Assembly: GCA_018873225.1 (NCBI GenBank)
Contig: JAEILZ010000001.1
Span: forward strand, 992,001 to 1,056,000
Origin: [Phialemoniopsis] sp. UDSM-2020
Taxonomy: Eukaryota; Ascomycota; Sordariomycetes; Thyridiales; Thyridiaceae
DNA: 64,000 bases
Direction: 5' to 3'
Under the pieces are notes generated by a model. The model did not search any database. It was not told the origin of the DNA and was given only the letters and a program-made list of their open reading frames with translations. How positions within the stretch are numbered: position 1 is the stretch's first letter; every line of letters begins with the position of its first letter. The position numbers were made by a program, and so were the translations under genes. Shown here one piece after another: positions 55,164 to 64,000 of this stretch.

Positions 55164-57049
55164 TTATATACGGCCACGTTCCAAGAACATCCTAGGCACA
55201 TCAACGTACCTGCTTCTCAGATATTCACCGATCCCCTTGCCCAGGCCATCAATCCTATCGGATGATGCAATGCCGCCATTCAAGTTGTCTAGAATCCGAC
55301 TGCATGCAAGTCAATAAAGATACTTGCTGGTGGGAAATAGGGAATGAGGACTTACAAATGCACAGCGTTGATCCGAGGGAACTCCACCCGCTCGACGCGC
55401 CTGTTAATATCGCTCGTAAACCAGTCATCCCCCAAGAGCTGCTTCAGCTTCCGAACACTCAAAAGAGTCCTCAACCATGGGTACTCATCCTCGTGACGCA
55501 CAAAGAACCCAATGTTGGAGTTGTTGGCCTTGTCTCCGGATCTCGCGTGCACGATGCTGCCGAGTGGTGCAAACTCGGTAGGGCCCAGCGACAGCAGGTC
55601 GATAGGACACTCGGTATCGGCAGAAGGCCGCTCGACCGGGTACACTGCTGTTTCTGCGGGAGGGTCGACAGTGATACTAGTACCATTGCTCAGCTGGACA
55701 CGATGGTCGACTGCCGTCAACGGAACCAAGCCGGGAAACATCTCCATAAACGGCCGCGGCTCCATCGTCCTGAAGTCGAGGTTCATGTGGTACCCGGGAT
55801 ACGACTGCATGCGTATGGCGTATATCGGAACTTTAAACTTGTTTACAGCGATGTCTTCCTTTTTGCGAGCCTGGGCAAAGACCCTCAGGCAAACGGTTCC
55901 TGCCTGCTGAGATGACGGGTTCTCGACCTCTGTCCCATAGAGCTCGATGCTAAGCTTGCTGAATTTGCTGTTCCGGAACGCATGCGCGAGTTGATTCCTC
56001 ATCATGGTAGCCTTTTGCGCCACGTCTAGGCCGTTGATGTAGAAGGTTGCCTCCGCTTGGTAGCCTCCTCTGCCAGCAACCATGACCTTGGTGGTAGGCG
56101 GAGGAGGTAGTCCTTTCGCACCGCTCACGGCCACCCTGTCCGGGGCTTGCGTCTGTATCCTCACATCGGAGAGGTCTGCCACTACATCAGGGTTGAGATA
56201 GAGATGTCCTTGCAGCTCGTATAGCATCTGCGCAGTGACCGTTTCTTTGGTGACGTGACCTCCCCCTTCACCCGTCCTAGTGATGACGGCCTCGCCACGC
56301 CAGTCGATTTCTGCGATTGGGAATGCTAGATCCACCAGGTCGGGAAGAAAGTCCTTGAAGCCGGAAAAGTTGGCACCGACGACATAAGGTCCGCATTCGA
56401 TGAGGTGGGCGGCGAGGAGCGATCCTGCTAGTTGTTCGTAGTCGTTCTCCTTCCAGCCATAGTACCACGCGGCAGCACCCATGACTGGCGATGCATCGGT
56501 GCATCTCCCACAAAGCACGATCGATGCGCCGGCTTGAAGAGCCTTAGCGATCCCCCAACATCCGATGTAGGCATTCGCGGCGCAAGGGGTGAAGTTCCAA
56601 CCCTCCAACGTGATCCCAGGGTGATCAAGATGTACAACATCTGTAGCAGGGCGTTTCTTGCCATCCTTGTCAACAAATAGATCGGAGATGTCGTCGCCCA
56701 AGACCGCTGCAACAACCGTCTCTCCATACCCCTTGCGCTGGCATAGGTCTCTGACTTTATTGTAGAGGCCCATGGTATTCAGGGCGCCAGCATTGGTCAC
56801 AACTTTGAGATTCTGAGCGATTATGTCGTCGATGCATTCCTCGAGCTGCTCAAAGAAGCCGTTTTCGTAGCCCAGGCTCTCGTCAACTTCTTGCCGGGTA
56901 ATGGCGTTCCATGCGATGTTCATCTCGGACAGCCAGTCGCCGGTAATGACATCCACATTGCCTGAGCGCACCATGCGCTGCATGGCGTGCGGATGGTCGC
57001 CAGTGGCGCCAGAGACATTTCCGATGCGTATAGGTCGTTTCTCAATCAT
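55164..57049 (-). CDS. AtuA-family (DUF1446) protein, second paralogue
   Basis: Exons 57049-55356 and 55299-55164 give 609 aa. The second exon supplies the family's C-terminal end (AVHFRILDNLNGGIASSDRI, then DGLGKGIGEYLRSRYVDVP). Body motifs: RIGNVSGATGD, DVITGDWLSEMNIAWNAIT, VVTNAGALNTMGLYNKV, CAANAYIGCWGIAKALQAGA, LCGRCTDASPVMGAAAWYYG and LIECGPYVVGANFSGF. The C-terminal fused domain starts with GSIVHARSGDKANNSNIGFF. Compared with the copy at 5116-7040 the architecture is the same, but sequence and intron positions differ, so it is not a recent duplicate. It has an insert after VLGDDISDLF. Function is unproven; it lies next to the organic-anion transporter. Confidence 0.92.
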
Positions 57050-57598
57050 GGCAAAGTTTCACGGCTTGCTAGCTATGCAGACATGTCTAGGCCTGGTGTG
57101 TCGGCAGCCTAGGCATGATATAGTGCACGAGGCCGAGGCCCAAACCCAATCCACCTAGAAGGTCAACATCGCGTTCTTCTAAATTTTTTCACTATCGTCA
57201 TGTCCGCGGTCCTCAATGACGCATAATGGAGGCTGTTGCTGTGCAGCTCGAAGCATACGAAGGTGGCGGCGGAAACCTTCGGCCAGCAGCCGCCGACGCC
57301 CGCGGAGTGCGCTACTCCATATTACCTGCGGAAAAAACTCAGCTTGAATCATCTACGAGCGATGCAGATATAGGATTTAATAGCTTTGAAAGGCCCGATG
57401 TTGGGCTGAATTCCATGGCGTTGACAATAGAAGCGTGTACCGGGGGTATATATACCGCCCTTAACTTGAAGATACAAGGAGCCCATTGAGCTGAAGTAAA
57501 GCTAATTGATACTAAGCGGGTGTCACTGGGTGAGAGGTTATAGATAGTAAGATCAAAAATATTCGTTTTCTTCATTATCTTTTCTTTTCTTTATGTTC
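57050..57598. other. Intergenic upstream of the second AtuA gene
   Basis: A short ORF (57226-57489) has no domain and is not called; nothing else seen. Confidence 0.4.
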
Positions 57599-58842
57599 TC
57601 AGCCAGGTGTTTCCAAGACCTTTAGACCTGACACTTTTCTCCTTAGACCTTGCTCTTTGAGGTCTATGTCCTTGAGTTCTTTGTCCTTGAGATCTTTCTT
57701 CTTGAGATCTTTCTCCTTGTAACCTTCGAAATATCTATCATATTCCAAGAGCCCGTCAACCGGCCCGTCAACTTCCTCATCTTCAAGCCACTCATGCACC
57801 TCTTGAGTTCGCTTTCGATAAAACTCAACCACACTCCTCACGCCCCCAAACACAGCGTGAACAGGTAGCCAAAGAATCATAGTCACACAAACAGTCAAGC
57901 ACGCAACCGCCTGCCTGACCCCTACCCAGCCCACCAAATCGTCCCACCTCGCCAATAGGAAATGTCTGAGTGAACCCTTCTTCCCGTACTGATCAAAATC
58001 CTCCTGATATATATACTCATAATACGGCCATCTCTTGATGTCGGCACAGAGCCACGACCATATGTGGCATGTTTTGAGACTCTTTCTCGTTTTGTATCCG
58101 CCGCCTAGACCCCAACCAGCCGGCCAGCGCCTGTCGGCGTGCACGTCTACCAGTTTCAGGGGTATGCGGGAACGTGGCGTGCCTGGTGGGTGCGTCGAGA
58201 GGTCTTTGAGATGGACCCAGATTTGGTCCTGTGTTTTTGACGACAAAGGTGTGGTATAGCCTGGGTGGTTTGGAAAGTTGGCGCGGAGGATGTCGAGCTG
58301 GATTCGAGGGTTGTATTTCGTATTATAGATGGAGGTTCTTAACGTCGTGTCGGGCACGATCTCAATGTAATAGTCCAAATCCATTACAGGAAGCCTCGAG
58401 AAATTCGTGCACAATTCGGTGACAAAGTCGGTCGCGCTGTCTACAATCTGACGAGCGCGGAGACGGGCAGGGACATATGGGTTCGCACGAGGCAGAATGA
58501 CTTCGTCGTTCAAGAAGAGGGTGAGGTTGTCGGGCGCTAGTGTGAAGTTGAAGATGAAGGCGCCGGGACTGCGTGTCGCGATCTGATCGCACTGGTTCCC
58601 TTCGTGCACATTTCTAATTAGCGTCGCGTTTAGAGGGAAGAACCAATGCCAAGCTGTAAGAGCAAGACGTCTTAAGCGCTTGGAACAGACGTACAGAAGT
58701 ACAGATCAGGTGTCGCGAGCCGCACGAGCACGCTTCTCCCTTCTTCAAGCCATGTCACAGCATCGGTCTTTGATGCTGTCCTGGCGGATATGCGAGAGAA
58801 GAGGTAAAGACTGAGCAGTAGCAAACGATTGAATGTTAACAT
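57599..58842 (-). CDS. Secretory-pathway membrane protein of unknown family with charged repeat tail
   Basis: Exons 58842-58691 and 58613-57599 give 388 aa. The start is the ATG in CGCCATG that opens a signal peptide (MLTFNRLLLLSLYLFSRISA); an ATG at 58944 would add 34 residues before it. A lumenal or extracellular domain of about 220 residues (DYYIEIVPDTTLRTSIYN, ADRRWPAGWGLGGGYKTR) is followed by one TM segment (AVACLTVCVTMILWLPVHAV) and a cytosolic tail. The tail ends in KDLKKKDLKDKELKDIDLKE, a run of five-residue DLK-type repeats encoded by near-identical 15-nt units (about 57655-57720). I do not recognise the family. The single-pass layout is inferred from hydrophobicity. Confidence 0.7.
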
Positions 58843-59059
58843 GGCGGGGAGGAGAATATGGAGTTGCTTGGGTAGTTCTGAAGCATGATCCAAGCTGATA
58901 TCACGTCTTTCGGGTATGATCTGCGGTCGCGTTGCCAGAACCACGGTTCTCGCGGCGGCACCGTTGGGGCCGAATTAGGGCGTGGGGTCAGCTATTGCCA
59001 AACCACACCGCCCGTTCGAATTAACCCCAAGCCCCGTACGCGTGCTCGGCCGAAACAGG

Positions 59060-59226
59060 CAAGTGGGTGCCAGAAAGGTCGACGGTTTTGAACTCAATCT
59101 GTACCCAAAATACAAACACAGTGAATGATCCATACATTCTTAGGCAGTGGGATAACCCTGGGTGATCAGTTAAGAATTGAGGTACATCGAGAAGACAAAA
59201 CCGTCAACTAAGTTGGCACCCACTTG
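59060..59226. mobile_element. MITE-like non-autonomous element with TIRs and 5-bp target duplication
   Basis: The ends are inverted copies: CAAGTGGGTGCCA at 59060-59072 and its complement at 59214-59226, each followed after 8 bp by GACGGTTTTG or its complement (59081-59090, 59196-59205). Shorter matches (GTACC) continue inward. Flanking ACAGG occurs on both sides (59055-59059 and 59227-59231), consistent with a 5-bp target-site duplication. There is no coding capacity. The assignment to a known superfamily is open. Confidence 0.7.
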
Positions 59227-59747
59227 ACAGGCTGCCTTTCTCAACTCAACTGCTATCCTCTTCAACAATCGGCGTCAATACCTGAGATGATCCTCTGTGC
59301 TGATATGAGTATTCAATGGACCTTGAGTTGGCTACAGATTTGAGCCAGCTCCCATGTTCGTATTTCCTTCGGTATCATCTATCAATGCCAAGAAGCTTAG
59401 AGAACTGAATTCGAAAACACATCACCAGTAGGGTGCAACTCATGGATGGGCCTCACCGTCTGAGCATGATCGGTCAGAGTCACGAACCTCGCACAAATGC
59501 ACAATTGACCAATTCTACCTGCTACATTGCAGATTTCCCTTCTCACACGAAAAAGAGGTAAATTAATGGAGGCTGTGAGCAAAGCCAAGCTTCCTCCAGG
59601 ATTCTGGCTTCAAACATACTTTCGCAGCCTGTGTTGATCAGTGGAGGTGTTTGCGAGGCTCCCGCCAGATTCCGAGCCTGAATCCGAGGCTTCGCACTCT
59701 GGACAGCGATCTCTCGCACTCCATCACTTGGCATCACCTCGAGGATT

Positions 59748-59757
59748 TATATAAATA
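59748..59757 (+). promoter_or_regulatory. TATA box of the small secreted peptide gene
   Basis: TATATAAATA lies 103 bp upstream of the ATG at 59860, in an otherwise AT-rich leader. A strong TATA element fits a regulated, highly expressed secreted protein. Confidence 0.6.
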
Positions 59758-59859
59758 TGAAGTAGACTCTTCGATCTGATTTATTTAACTTTGAAATCAA
59801 GCAACTTGTGCGATTCTTTCCTGCTTTATCAATACTTTGAGTTGCTATCCACTCTCACA

Positions 59860-60260
59860 ATGCATCTTGGACATGCCCTCCTCGCCTTGGCTGCTGCCAC
59901 GACTCCAGTCCTCGCCAACCTCGACCACGCTCATATGCTCGAAGTGTTTAAGCGCGTTGACGAGTTCGTTCCGGGTGTCAGGGACGCATTCCTCGGAGAA
60001 GGCCCAACCCTTGCACGTCGGGATGGGCTCACAAAGAGAGGCTGCTCCGGTGATCCAAGTCCTGAAGACACGTGCCTAGGCTGCACGGCCTGGTGCCACG
60101 ACAGTGAGTCTCTCCCCAAAGATTGGCTTTGATCCCCTTAGCCAGACAGCAATCGGGCTAACCTCAGTGTGCAGCCTACAGTGGACCTGACCGCCAGTCC
60201 GGACTTCAGCGCCTGGGTTGCCAGACTGCTTGTCTCATGACCTGCAACGATTGCAGCTAG
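59860..60260 (+). CDS. Small secreted cysteine-rich protein with dibasic (Kex2-type) sites, effector-like
   Basis: Exons 59860-60103 and 60175-60260 (71-nt intron) give 109 aa. Signal peptide MHLGHALLALAAATTPVLA, then a pro-segment of about 40 residues with no Cys, ending in ARRDGLTKR. Cleavage after KR would release a 50-residue peptide beginning GCSGDPSPEDTC and containing all eight cysteines. Spacing is C-x9-C-x2-C-x3-C-x17-C-x3-C-x3-C-x2-C, so the second half mirrors the first (CLGCTAWC against CQTACLMTCNDC). This fits a disulfide-stabilised helical hairpin. I do not recognise the family. Roles such as plant-host effector, antimicrobial peptide or signalling peptide are possible. A strong TATA box lies 103 bp upstream. 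Confidence 0.82.
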
Positions 60261-60467
60261 ACCGATATGGACCTGGCCTACATTGCATGACCACATATGA
60301 ACCACTTGGCGATTGCTCGATGCTTATGGCTCATTGAAAGATTGTCGTGGCAAGTACAGGTGATTTGGACTGCGTACGGCAACTGGTCGGTGTATTGATC
60401 TGGGGCCTGGATCTCGGTAGTGGAAGGTTGCAGAGTTCGTATTGAGGCTAGTGGCATGCCTTGATCG

Positions 60468-62285
60468 TCACAAGTCCTCGCAAGCCTTGGAGTCCAGTCT
60501 CGATAGTATATCTAAAACACTCTTGAAGAGTACGTCCGCTTGTGTCTTGATTGTGGCATTTTTTGAGTTGTGAAGGAGTTCTAGCAAGGTCGTGCCGACG
60601 CGACGGATTTTGTCAACCTGTCATATGAAATGGAACGTTAGCCAGGGTACACCGACTCAACCATGGTGACTGACCGTAGTCTCGCCTTGAGCCTCCAGGC
60701 AGATGAAGGGCGACCTGTGTAGATCATGCACAAGGTCTCGTATGATTTCGAGCTTCCGACTACCCCATGCCAGCGGGCTCTCGCTGAGCCCGACAATCAC
60801 CGTAAGGTTGTGATCGATGCACGCTTGTAAAATCAGAAGTTTGAAACAATGAAAGATGGTCATGATGTTGATCCTCTGGGACCAGAAACAAGTCGCCTGG
60901 TAAGCCTTGACTTGCTCGTCGTCGACGAGGGGATTCTCGTCTCTATCTGGGTGCATGACCCAGGGCGGCACCTCATTCACAAGCGCGGCGAAGCTCAGAT
61001 ACTTTTCTACAAGTTCGCCGATTCTGTGTTCGTCATTTTTGTGTGTTATTTGACTCTTGCAAAGTTGTGCAAAGCTGGCAATATCGTCGATAAGACCAGC
61101 TGCCGCTGCAGACATCCTCCGCCGGATATGGAAGCCGATGAATAGTCGAGCCTCCAATTCTCCTTGGTTGTCTCGACGGGAAGGGCTTAGGAATGGGATT
61201 ATTTCTTCGGCTTTCTCGACAAGTGTGATACCGCCGTAGCATATCTTCTGGTCGATGATTGGCGGCCGGGTACGAAACGCGACCTGCGTCATTTCGGCGA
61301 GGAACAGAAGCCAGAAGTTAACACGAAGCAACTGCGACTCTAGGAGCGAAGGACGCGCAACGGAAGTTTCCTCGTACAGGCGTAGTCTCTGAGCAAGACA
61401 TGATGCTTCTGTGTGGTAATGCCACGACGCCCCGATTTTCCCGGTCGTGTTCTGCGCACATGAAGAATGCCACATGCGTATAGTCAGGGATGTTGAGTCC
61501 GGATGCTCGAGGTCGTAAGCCTCGTAGGACCTTAGCATCGACCTTGATGCCTCGAAGAAGATGACTGAGAGGGATTTAGGTTTCTGCGACAGGCTCTCGG
61601 GCACGATTGAGATCATGTGGGCACATAGTGCTGTGACGAGTGTGAAGCTTCGTACCACTGAGTAGGTCTGATGTTGCTCATTGCTCGAGGGGTCGATCGT
61701 CGACGCGGGACTCGGTGCTGCATCAGCAGAAAGGAGGGCAACTCCGGCCCTGAGAGTCGGCTCGTGGGCTATCGGAGTGTTCGGAAAGAGGTATTGATAG
61801 AACAGATCGATACAATGGTGCGCTACCTCCCCGATATTGCCAAATAGCGCCGGTGAAGAATCGAAGTGCGAGTTGAGGCGCGTTCTGATGTGGAGGAACT
61901 CGCTCCAAACACAACCGATGGCCCCGAGATCGACCGAACCAAGCGAGGCAGCAACAGGGTGATAGGGTGTAAGTAGAGATGTCTCGATCGTCTTCGGGGA
62001 ACAAAGGCCATTCTGGATGGTTCCTCGGTCTAGCCTGAGCTCCGAGGCTGAGACAGCCTGTAGCGGAGATGCGCTCTGTTCCACGTTGTCGAGATCGACG
62101 GAGTGAGGCTCTCCTAGACTGGCAGTGGAGTCCGGCGCTCTTTTAGCAACTCTTGGCCCGGGTCTTCGGATGAGAGTTCGCCGTTCGCAAGGGGAATGGG
62201 CGCGACGGCACTGAGAGCAAGGGTCCGCGCCGTCACACCTGACCTTGCGTCTCTTGCAGCGATCGCATGCATGAGCGGGGGGCAT
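60468..62285 (-). CDS. Zn(II)2Cys6 transcription factor
   Basis: Exons 62285-60675 and 60617-60468 (57-nt intron) give 586 aa. Stopping at the in-frame TGA inside the intron would truncate it; the spliced form adds VDKIRRVGTTLLELLHNSKN and a natural end. The zinc cluster is at residues 7-33: CDRCKRRKVRC, then PCSQCRRAHSPC. The middle region (about residues 150-450) is the fungal-specific TF domain: HHCIDLFYQYLFPNTPIAHE, FTLVTALCAHMISIVPESL and LLESQLLRVNFWLLFLAEMT. Such regulators of this layout often control sugar or xylan/maltose genes. It is divergent from a sugar-porter gene across 639 bp, which is its most likely target. Confidence 0.92.
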
Positions 62286-62924
62286 GCTTCATGAAAGTCG
62301 CGGCGATTGCGGCGTGTGGCACCATAGAGACAGCTTGCCGAAGCAAGACAAGACAGGGAGGGTATGGGTAGATCGTGGAAGGACTGTGGATTGAGTCGGA
62401 GTGTCCAGGGGAGATAAATGCAGAGCAGACGCAGCAAGATTCGGAGCCAAGCTCTAGCCGGCCCACAATCAGTCCGACAACGAACGAACGAGAACAGGGT
62501 TGTTGCGGGGATTCCTAAACTAGCCAACATTAGTGGCAGACTGACTTAGTCAAGAGCTCGGCTGTTCCACGCCAACCTGGAAAATGTTCGACATCACGCT
62601 ACCCATGCCGGGGATGCCACGAGCTCGACTCGCCTTGATCAAGGACAATCCCGACCAGATGGGTCGACGTACCCCAAGACGCTACTTCTCCCCGCGGTCA
62701 GGGTCGGGGTAATGTTGTCTGGAGTCACCTGGGCAAATATTTGACGCGCTCCACAACCAGCTCGAGATTGTTCGCGATCTTGCCGACGAGTATTAAGATC
62801 CCAGGGGATCCTTCGCTTGTCGACACCCTTTCCCCTTCCAGAGCATCAACGACGTTCCATCTGAAGAGTCGAGTCGAGTCTTTCTTTCTCCTTTCAATAG
62901 CATCTTCGTACTTCCCACTTCGCA
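62286..62924. promoter_or_regulatory. Shared divergent promoter, Zn2Cys6 factor and sugar porter
   Basis: A 639-bp region between the two ATGs. It contains the inverted repeat CCCCG (62690-62694) ... CGGGG (62705-62709), with 10 bp between arms. Zn2Cys6 dimers commonly bind inverted CCG/CGG triplets with a fixed spacer, so this is a candidate operator. The last 100 bp before the porter ATG are C/T-rich. Confidence 0.5.
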
Positions 62925-64000
62925 ATGTCGGGTCCCAAGGCAGCGGATGAGATGGAAGGCAAGGCCAATCCTACCATGGGCTGCGACGAGAAACACGAGC
63001 ACCAGCCTGGACTCAACAAGCATGAGCCTGTGACACTCAAGTCAGGCCATGACAAGCTGGGCGTCTTAGCCACAGCTTGGCGATTCCGAAAGGTACCCGC
63101 GAACGACCCTTCACGCTTTCGACGTTCGCAGTACTGACCTCGTCAAGGCTGTCCTAGTCTGCAACCTTCTCTGTATTGCAGCTGCTTGTGATGGATTCCA
63201 GATCAATCTTAATGGTAAGCTCCAGACAGCTTGACATGCCCAGTTCTCAATTGCATTAAGTTGACCTCTCCAAGGAAATATGATCGCAAACCAGGGCTTC
63301 ATCAATCACGTCGGCTTCCCGAACGACAAAGGCATCTACACTCTCAAAGCTCAATACACTGCTCTCTGGGGTGCCCTCCAGTCCCTTGGCCAGATCATAG
63401 GCATGTTGTCTCTGAACCCGGTCTCGGATAGGATCGGGCGCAAGACAACACTTTACGTTCTTTGGGTTGTCCTGGCTGCAGTAAGAACGAGCCGCAGACT
63501 TTGCTCATCTAGAGGCTTTGCTGATCCATCCCTCTCTTAGTCAATCGCTATCGAGACCGCCGTACGCGACTGGAGAGACTGGGCCGGAGCCAAGCTCTTG
63601 GCTGGAACCGGCATTGGCGCACTGCAGGCCACTCTACCCGTTTATATCACCGAATGGTCGCCGGTCAATATTCGAGGAGCCATGGTGCTCACATACGGCC
63701 TGTGGAACACCGTTGGAACATTCCTGGCGCCCATGATCCTTACCATCACCCAAGCTACGGACCCCTTGAACTATAAGACTCCCATCTTGACTCAATGGGG
63801 ATTCTTGGGCCTGATGCTGCCTATTTTCATCTGGCTTCCAGAGACTCCAGGTACGGTGCATTCTTCAAGTTTTAAGCGGTTGGAGACGAGTTCATGCGGA
63901 ATGGCTGACCGAGCGAATAGCATACTATGCCGAGAGAGATCAAGATGAACGTGGAAAGAAGGCCCTCAGCCGAGTCAATGGAGGCGTAGACGATTACGAT
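62925..64000 (+). CDS. MFS sugar porter (maltose/hexose permease-like), 3' end outside window
   Basis: Exons 62925-63092, 63148-63214, 63275-63480, 63541-63850 and 63921-64000, running off the window after about 277 aa. A hydrophilic N-terminus (MSGPKAADEMEG) with many charged residues is followed by TM1 VCNLLCIAAACDGFQINLNG, then the sugar-porter loop 2-3 signature LNPVSDRIGRKTTLYVL, LLAGTGIGALQATLPVYITE and WSPVNIRGAMVLTYGLWNT (the family R-G after TM4), and WGFLGLMLPIFIWLPETP at the end of TM6. Proton-coupled plasma-membrane uptake of a sugar; the specificity is not readable. The intron at 63481-63540 is exactly 60 nt. The neighbouring divergent Zn2Cys6 regulator suggests inducible control. 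Confidence 0.92.

Larger units (their letters stand above)
58843..59859. other. Divergent intergenic region with MITE-like element
   Basis: Holds the 167-bp inverted-repeat element at 59060-59226 and, at its right end, the promoter of the small secreted peptide with TATATAAATA at 59748-59757. Confidence 0.6.

Overview
The window is nuclear DNA of a filamentous ascomycete (Pezizomycotina). Short GT-AG introns of about 50-80 nt interrupt most genes. The families are typical of such fungi: Zn2Cys6 and bZIP-DUF3425 regulators, a fungal NLR-like STAND protein, a RO-2-type dynactin subunit, TRI12 and DAL5-like transporters, and GH115/GH62/GH43 hemicellulases. A Sordariomycete is my best guess, but that is inference. 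Exon joins were worked out by hand from splice signals and reading-frame phase. Where stated, the summed exons are a multiple of three.

Layout. 1-3508: 3' part of an NB-ARC/TPR (NLR-like) gene. 3820-4411: two identical tRNA-Ile(AAU) genes in inverted orientation. 5116-8812: an AtuA-family gene convergent with a bZIP-DUF3425 regulator. 9949-13925: a TRI12-type MFS pump convergent with an ATP-grasp enzyme that has two plausible starts. 15918-19163: housekeeping pair, ribosomal protein eS7 (+) and dynactin p62 (-). 21631-26027: a large DUF8004-like protein and a secreted Cys-rich protein. 26050-41717: an enzyme-rich run of ALDH (-), zinc ADH, hotdog thioesterase, P450, second bZIP-DUF3425, 4CL-like CoA ligase and Zn2Cys6 factor. 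41804-48911: a hemicellulose cassette of GH115 (-), GH62 (+) and GH43 (+). 48968-51439: two small membrane-protein genes separated by a 9-bp minisatellite that contains an assembly gap. 52628-58842: DAL5-like MFS transporter, a second AtuA gene and an unknown membrane protein. 59060-59226: a MITE-like element. 59860-60260: a small secreted 8-Cys peptide with dibasic sites. 60468-64000: a Zn2Cys6 regulator divergent from a sugar transporter that runs off the window.

How genes may work together (inference). GH115, GH62 and GH43 remove the glucuronosyl, arabinosyl and xylosyl decorations of glucuronoarabinoxylan. The intergenic region between GH115 and GH62 carries a palindrome of two XlnR/Xyr1-type half-sites, so the cassette looks xylan-inducible. 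The ALDH/ADH/thioesterase/P450/CoA-ligase run has the enzyme classes needed to oxidise an alcohol to an acid and activate it to a CoA ester, which suggests a catabolic or detoxification cluster with two local regulators. The right-edge regulator/sugar-porter pair is a second candidate nutrient-sensing unit.

No transposase, CRISPR array or rRNA gene was seen.
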